64,000 nucleotides of DNA from Streptomyces sp. NRRL B-3428 (lineage in GTDB: Bacteria > Actinomycetota > Actinomycetes > Streptomycetales > Streptomycetaceae), in the NCBI GenBank assembly GCA_000721375.1, contig JOGW01000001.1, positions 1-64,000 on the forward strand, read 5' to 3'. The number at the start of each line of letters is the position of its first letter. The stretch's first letter is position 1. The notes under the pieces are model-generated. The model was given only the letters and a program-made list of their open reading frames with translations, did not search any database and was not told where the DNA came from. Shown here piece after piece: positions 59,086 to 64,000 of this stretch. A program made the translations under genes and the position numbers.

Positions 59086-60014
59086 GTTCCGTTCTGTACG
59101 ACATACCCGGTCCCCGGGCCAAGCGTCGCAATCTGATCTTCTCGGTGGTCTTCCTCGCCGTGCTCGGCCTGCTCGCGTGGTGGGCGATCAAGCTCATGGG
59201 CGATCACGACCAGTGGGCGTGGGCCAAGTGGAAGCCCTTCACCACCGGTGAGGCCTGGACCACCTACTTGCTGCCCGGCCTGGCCAACACGCTGAAGGCC
59301 GCCGCCCTGTCGATGGTGATCGCGCTCCCGCTCGGCGCCGTGCTCGGTATAGCCCGGCTCTCCGACCACCGCTGGGTACGGGTTCCGGCCGCGACGGTCG
59401 TGGAGTTCTTCCGCGCCATTCCGGTCCTGCTTCTCATGGTGTTCGCCAACCAGATCTACGCGGACTCCTTCTCGTCGAGCATCAGCACCGACGACCGCCC
59501 GATGTACGCGGTGATCACCGGCCTCGTGCTCTACAACGCCTCGGTGCTCGCCGAGATCGTGCGGGCCGGCATCCTGTCCCTGCCCAAGGGGCAGACCGAG
59601 GCGGGCAAGGCGATCGGGCTGCGCAAGGGCCAGGTGATGGGATCCATCCTGTTGCCGCAGGCCGTGACCGCGATGCTGCCGGCCATCGTCAGCCAGCTCG
59701 TGGTGATCGTGAAGGACACCGCACTCGGCGGCGCCATGCTGAACTTCGCCGAACTGCTGAAGGAGCGGAGCACGCTCGCTTCGTTCTACGGCAACGTGAT
59801 CCCCAGCTTCATCGTCGTCGCGCTGATCTTCATCGTCCTGAACTTCATCCTGACGAGCTTCGCCTCATGGCTGGAGAAGCGGCTTCGCCGCAGCAAGCGG
59901 AGCACGGGGGCGGTGCTCGGGGCCGGTACGACGGGCGAGGACCTCCCCGCTGCGGGGCTGCCCGTCGCAGGCGCGCGGGGAACTTTCGATACGGGCGCCA
60001 CCGGCGGCGTTTAG
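59082..60014 (+). CDS. gluD: GluD, permease subunit of the glutamate ABC importer
   Basis: 310 residues. N-terminal cytosolic part, then six or so membrane segments (IFSVVFLAVLGLLAWWAIKL, TYLLPGLANTLKAAALSMVI, VVEFFRAIPVLLLMVFANQI). EAA loop: KGQTEAGKAIGLRKGQVMGS. A basic and Gly-rich tail (about 270-310) is longer than in GluC. ATG 59082 overlaps gluC. A perfect terminator hairpin follows at 60039. Confidence 0.93.
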   Translation: MSSVLYDIPGPRAKRRNLIFSVVFLAVLGLLAWWAIKLMGDHDQWAWAKWKPFTTGEAWTTYLLPGLANTLKAAALSMVIALPLGAVLGIARLSDHRWVRVPAATVVEFFRAIPVLLLMVFANQIYADSFSSSISTDDRPMYAVITGLVLYNASVLAEIVRAGILSLPKGQTEAGKAIGLRKGQVMGSILLPQAVTAMLPAIVSQLVVIVKDTALGGAMLNFAELLKERSTLASFYGNVIPSFIVVALIFIVLNFILTSFASWLEKRLRRSKRSTGAVLGAGTTGEDLPAAGLPVAGARGTFDTGATGGV

Positions 60015-60038
60015 CCGGCAGGACACGAGCAGGAAAGA

Positions 60039-60078
60039 GCGCGCAGGGCAGCGGTGACGCCACCGCTGCCCTGCGCGC
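60039..60078 (+). terminator. Terminator of gluABCD
   Basis: GCGCGCAGGGCAGCGGTG and its exact reverse complement, 18-bp arms around the loop ACGC, 25 bases after gluD. No U tract, but the length and perfection are strong. Confidence 0.75.
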
Positions 60079-60246
60079 ACTTCCGCCGCGGACGAAGACC
60101 GCTCGCCCGGCCTCGTAAACTGGATGACTGGCCGCCTTCCGCAGTCGGCGGCCGACACGGCCCCCGGACCCCTCCGGACCGGTTCCGGCTCCTTCCGGAC
60201 CCGGCTCAGGACCTCCCGTAGACCCTCGTTTGGACTGATCTCTGGC

Positions 60247-61740
<1,494 letters not shown>

Positions 61741-61775
61741 TTCGGTGCCCTGAGGGGCGACAGGGGGAGGGACAG

Positions 61776-62201
61776 ATGTCGACACAGTGGGGTCTCGTCG
61801 TCGAGGAGACCGACGGCGGAGGGGACGACAAGACCTACGCGGCCGGGGTGCTCGAACTGCACGACGGGACGCGCGACGAGGCGTTGGTACGGCTGGAGGA
61901 ACTGGCCCGCGGCTACGTACCGCAGCATCCGATGCGGGTGTCGCGCTCCCTGCTGTTCCGTACCGGTGACGGCTTCCTGCTGGTGAGCGAGGGCTCGACG
62001 CGTAACTACGGCTGCCGCTTCACGCTGGCCGAGCTGCTGCACGACAGCGCGGAGGCCGAGCGGGAGGCAGCGGCCCGCCGCGCCGCCGAGGCCGCGGAGC
62101 GAGCGCAGCTCAAGGCCGCCGAGGCAAAGGAGCGCGCGGAGCGCAAGGCGGCCGAGAAGGCGGCCAAGCGTGGGCAGCGCGGCAGCTGGTGGTCGCGTTA
62201 G
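61776..62201 (+). CDS. Conserved hypothetical protein with C-terminal basic-Ala helix
   Basis: 141 residues. The first 85 residues form a compact beta-rich region (MSTQWGLVVEETDGGGDDKT, YAAGVLELHDGTRDEALVRL, VSRSLLFRTGDGFLLVSEGS). A long Ala/Lys/Glu helix (EREAAARRAAEAAERAQLKA and AKERAERKAAEKAAKRGQRG) follows and is a coiled-coil or nucleic-acid-binding tail. I do not recognise a named family, but genes of this shape follow miaB in Streptomyces from memory. ATG 61776 has GGGGGAGGG upstream. It is 35 bases downstream of miaB and likely co-transcribed. Confidence 0.75.
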   Translation: MSTQWGLVVEETDGGGDDKTYAAGVLELHDGTRDEALVRLEELARGYVPQHPMRVSRSLLFRTGDGFLLVSEGSTRNYGCRFTLAELLHDSAEAEREAAARRAAEAAERAQLKAAEAKERAERKAAEKAAKRGQRGSWWSR

Positions 62202-62261
62202 CGGAGCGCGATCCGGCCGCGGCCGCTCGCACAGGGCACTGCTGGGGCTACGCTGCCGATC

Positions 62262-62963
62262 ATGCTTGTCGCCGCAGCCGTCTGCCCTTGTCCGCCGCTT
62301 CTCGTGCCCGCCGTCGCCGCGGGCGCCGCGCCTGAACTCGACGCCGCGCGTGCGGCCTGTTCCGAAGCGATCGGTGTGCTGGCCGCCGGCCGGCCCGACC
62401 GGCTGATCGTCGTCGGCCCGGCCGAGCAGAGCGGCCGTGGCCCGCATCCCCAGGGCAGCTCGGGCACCTTTCGCGGATACGGCGTGGATCTCGACGTACG
62501 ACTCGGTGAGGGGCCCGGGAAGGACGGGCTGCCGACTTCGCTGGCCGTGGCCGCCTGGCTGCTCGGGCAGGCGCGGTGGCAGGGGCCCGTGGAGGGACTG
62601 GGTGTGGGCGAGCCGCTCGCGCCCGAGCGCTGTGTCGAGGTCGGAGGCGAACTCGCGCTGCAGGCCGAGCGCGTGGCGCTGCTCGTGATGGGCGACGGGA
62701 GCGCGTGCCGCACGCTCAAGGCGCCCGGGTACCTCGACGAGCGGGCGGAGGACTTCGACGCCGAGGCCGGCCGTGCACTGGGCGCGGCGGATGTGGCGGC
62801 GCTCAAGGCGATCGATCCGGAGCTCGCGTACGAGCTGAAGGCGGCGGGCCGCGCACCCTGGCAGGTGCTCGCCGGCGCGGCCGAGGGCGCGGGGCTCGGC
62901 GGCACGCTGCTGTACGAGGACGCTACGTACGGCGTGGGGTATTTCGTGGCGGCCTGGAGCTAG
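62262..62963 (+). CDS. Class III extradiol dioxygenase-like protein (LigB/MEMO-like fold)
   Basis: 233 residues. N-terminal MLVAAAVCPCPPLLVPAVAA is the usual family start, followed by the beta-strands LIVVGPAEQSGRG and ERVALLVMGDGSACRTLKAP. The metal-binding His of active LigB enzymes (HxxH near the start) is not seen: CPCPP replaces a His-bearing loop, so catalysis is doubtful. Actinobacterial copies sit between miaB and miaA. The C-terminal LAYELKAAGRAPWQVLAGAA is also family-typical. ATG 62262 follows a short gap. Confidence 0.72.
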   Translation: MLVAAAVCPCPPLLVPAVAAGAAPELDAARAACSEAIGVLAAGRPDRLIVVGPAEQSGRGPHPQGSSGTFRGYGVDLDVRLGEGPGKDGLPTSLAVAAWLLGQARWQGPVEGLGVGEPLAPERCVEVGGELALQAERVALLVMGDGSACRTLKAPGYLDERAEDFDAEAGRALGAADVAALKAIDPELAYELKAAGRAPWQVLAGAAEGAGLGGTLLYEDATYGVGYFVAAWS

Positions 62964-63000
62964 CTGCGCCCGGTGCGTACGGACTGGCTCCATCCGGTCG

Positions 63001-63048
63001 GGACGGACCAGCTCAGCCTTGTCTGGACGGACCAGCTCAGCCTTGTCT
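63001..63048. repeat. Perfect 24-bp direct repeat
   Basis: Two identical 24-base copies (63001-63024 and 63025-63048), each starting GGACGGACCAGCTCAGCCTT, in tandem with no spacer. They lie between the dioxygenase-like gene and a terminator hairpin. The region 62964-63202 holds no gene. Confidence 0.75.
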
Positions 63049-63055
63049 GGACACC

Positions 63056-63091
63056 CGCGACGGCCGCGGGTGCTTGCCCGCGGCCGTCGCG
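63056..63091. terminator. Terminator hairpin between the dioxygenase-like gene and the acidic protein gene
   Basis: CGCGACGGCCGCGGG and CCCGCGGCCGTCGCG form a perfect 15-bp stem with a six-base loop. It separates the miaB cluster from the convergent gene at 63203 and may work in both directions. Confidence 0.7.
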
Positions 63092-63202
63092 CGTTCGGCC
63101 CGTCAGGCGGCCGGCGGAGTCGGCGTCGTCCCGCCGGCAGCTGCCAGGTGTGACGAACAGGAGCCACTGGAACCCCGGGCAACCGCGCCCTGAACCTCCT
63201 GG

Positions 63203-63463
63203 CTACTTGCGGGCGCCCTCACCGGCCTCGTTGTCCGCCGCCTGCTCGGCCGACTGCTGCTTGGGGATCTCCACTCCCTCGGCGGCGGCCTTGTCCGCGG
63301 ACTTCTCGGCGGTGTTCTCGGCCGGCTCCTGCGCGCCCTCCGCCTCCGCCTCGGCGGGGGCCTCAGCCTCGGGCTCGGCCGTCAGAGTGGCCGTGGAACC
63401 CTCAGCCGTTGACGCGGCCTCGGTCTCCTTGCCCTTGCGACGGAACCGTGTAAAAACGCCCAT
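63203..63463 (-). CDS. Small acidic Ala/Glu-rich hypothetical protein
   Basis: 86 residues. It starts with [20 protein letters not shown], a short basic amphipathic helix, and continues as a low-complexity Ala/Glu/Pro segment ([20 protein letters not shown]) with a basic end (GEGARK). The composition suggests disorder. ATG 63463 has GGAG nine bases upstream (TTTTGGAGTTGAA); longer in-frame upstream extension to 63781 overlaps miaA antisense and is rejected. Function unknown. Confidence 0.65.
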   Translation of the reverse strand: MGVFTRFRRKGKETEAASTAEGSTATLTAEPEAEAPAEAEAEGAQEPAENTAEKSADKAAAEGVEIPKQQSAEQAADNEAGEGARK

Positions 63464-63644
63464 TTCAACTCCAAAAGGTACTCGTGCGAGCGAAATCCCA
63501 CGCCGCCCGGTGCGTCTCCTTGCGACTCCCGGGTCCCCGGTCCTCGAAACCGGCGGCCGAAACCTCGCAACAGGCAACGAAGGGGAACCTGTCGTGTCAC
63601 GTAGCTCGTTCGAGGACTTGCCGGGCGCCTGCGAGACTGTTCCG

Positions 63645-64000
63645 GTGAGTACCGCAGCAGCCGCGCCCACCTCAGGGCCCCGTGTCATCGCCGTAGTAGG
63701 GCCGACCGCCGCAGGGAAGTCGGATCTCGGCGTCTTCCTCGCGCGTGAACTCGGCGGTGAAGTCGTCAACGCGGACTCCATGCAGCTCTACCGTGGGATG
63801 GACATCGGCACCGCCAAGCTGACGCTCCAGGAGCGCGCGGGCGTGCCGCACCACCTCCTGGACATCTGGGACGTGACCGAGGCGGCCAGCGTCGCCGAGT
63901 ACCAGAAGCTGGCCCGCGCCGAGATCGACCGGCTGCTCGCCGCCGGCCGCTGGCCGGTCCTCGTGGGCGGCTCGGGTCTGTACGTCCGCGGCGCCGTGGA
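63645..64000 (+). CDS. miaA: tRNA dimethylallyltransferase MiaA, 5' part
   Basis: The first 118 codons, cut by the window end. GTG 63645 precedes [20 protein letters not shown]. The P-loop [30 protein letters not shown] ([20 protein letters not shown]) with its DSxQxYR nucleoside-binding motif, and PHHLLDIWD are all family-diagnostic, followed by [11 protein letters not shown]. MiaA attaches a dimethylallyl group to A37 of tRNA, the substrate of MiaB. Confidence 0.95.
   Translation, partial: MSTAAAAPTSGPRVIAVVGPTAAGKSDLGVFLARELGGEVVNADSMQLYRGMDIGTAKLTLQERAGVPHHLLDIWDVTEAASVAEYQKLARAEIDRLLAAGRWPVLVGGSGLYVRGAV

Overview
This window is the chromosomal core of a high-GC actinomycete, almost certainly a Streptomyces. 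The evidence is the very GC-rich third codon positions, frequent GTG/TTG starts, family-typical proteins (OsaA/B/C, ClgR, DpsB-type Dps, GluABCD with GluRK), and a gene order from osaC through recA-recX to miaB-miaA that I recall from S. coelicolor. I see no insertion sequence, prophage, integrase, CRISPR array or biosynthetic cluster. The region looks vertically inherited.

Layout. 1-4.6 kb: 3' end of a 5S rRNA with its terminator, an internally shortened DegT-type aminotransferase, a LysR/EamA divergent pair, an NAD(P)-binding protein, a secreted esterase lipoprotein and tRNA-Thr(GGT). 4.6-14.2 kb: the Osa osmotic-stress locus: OsaC (RsbW/PAS/GAF/PP2C) divergent from the poly-HAMP hybrid kinase OsaA and the response regulator OsaB. 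14.3-22.1 kb: FtsK translocase, a RodZ-like membrane HTH protein, a tightly coupled rimO-pgsA-cinA-(small ORF)-clgR run, and Dps. 22.3-30 kb: a small membrane protein, an SDR, Nei glycosylase, a DUF4097 protein and the giant helicase Lhr. 30-37 kb: AraC-azlC-azlD, membrane and hypothetical proteins, a TetR/NmrA pair with two matching operators, and an AI-2E-type permease. 38-44.4 kb: cydA-cydB(short)-mmpL and a NarL-type two-component system. 44.5-50 kb: a CYTH protein, recA-recX and an FtsX-type permease. 50-53 kb: a rhodanese/cysteine-dioxygenase pair preceded by a tiny Cys-rich leader peptide, and an FAD monooxygenase. 53-60 kb: a TAXI binding protein, GluK/GluR and the glutamate importer gluABCD. 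60-64 kb: miaB, two conserved genes, a small acidic protein and the start of miaA.

Themes. DNA repair and stress genes (nei, lhr, recA, recX, dps, clgR, osaABC) are concentrated here. Three copies of the non-SOS 'RecA-NDp' promoter pattern (TTGTCRGTG-N8-TANNNT) can be read: an exact one at recA, a degraded one placed to give a leaderless lhr mRNA, and an exact orphan one at 42360 facing antisense to a two-component system. The most notable small element is the 28-residue leader ending CICTAPC before the cysteine dioxygenase-rhodanese pair, which looks like a cysteine-sensing attenuator. The gluR-gluA intergenic region carries four tandem 26-bp repeats plus an AfsQ1-like direct repeat.

Limits: all functions come from reading motifs and family resemblance. 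No alignment, structure prediction or database search was run, and residue positions are approximate unless a specific residue is named.
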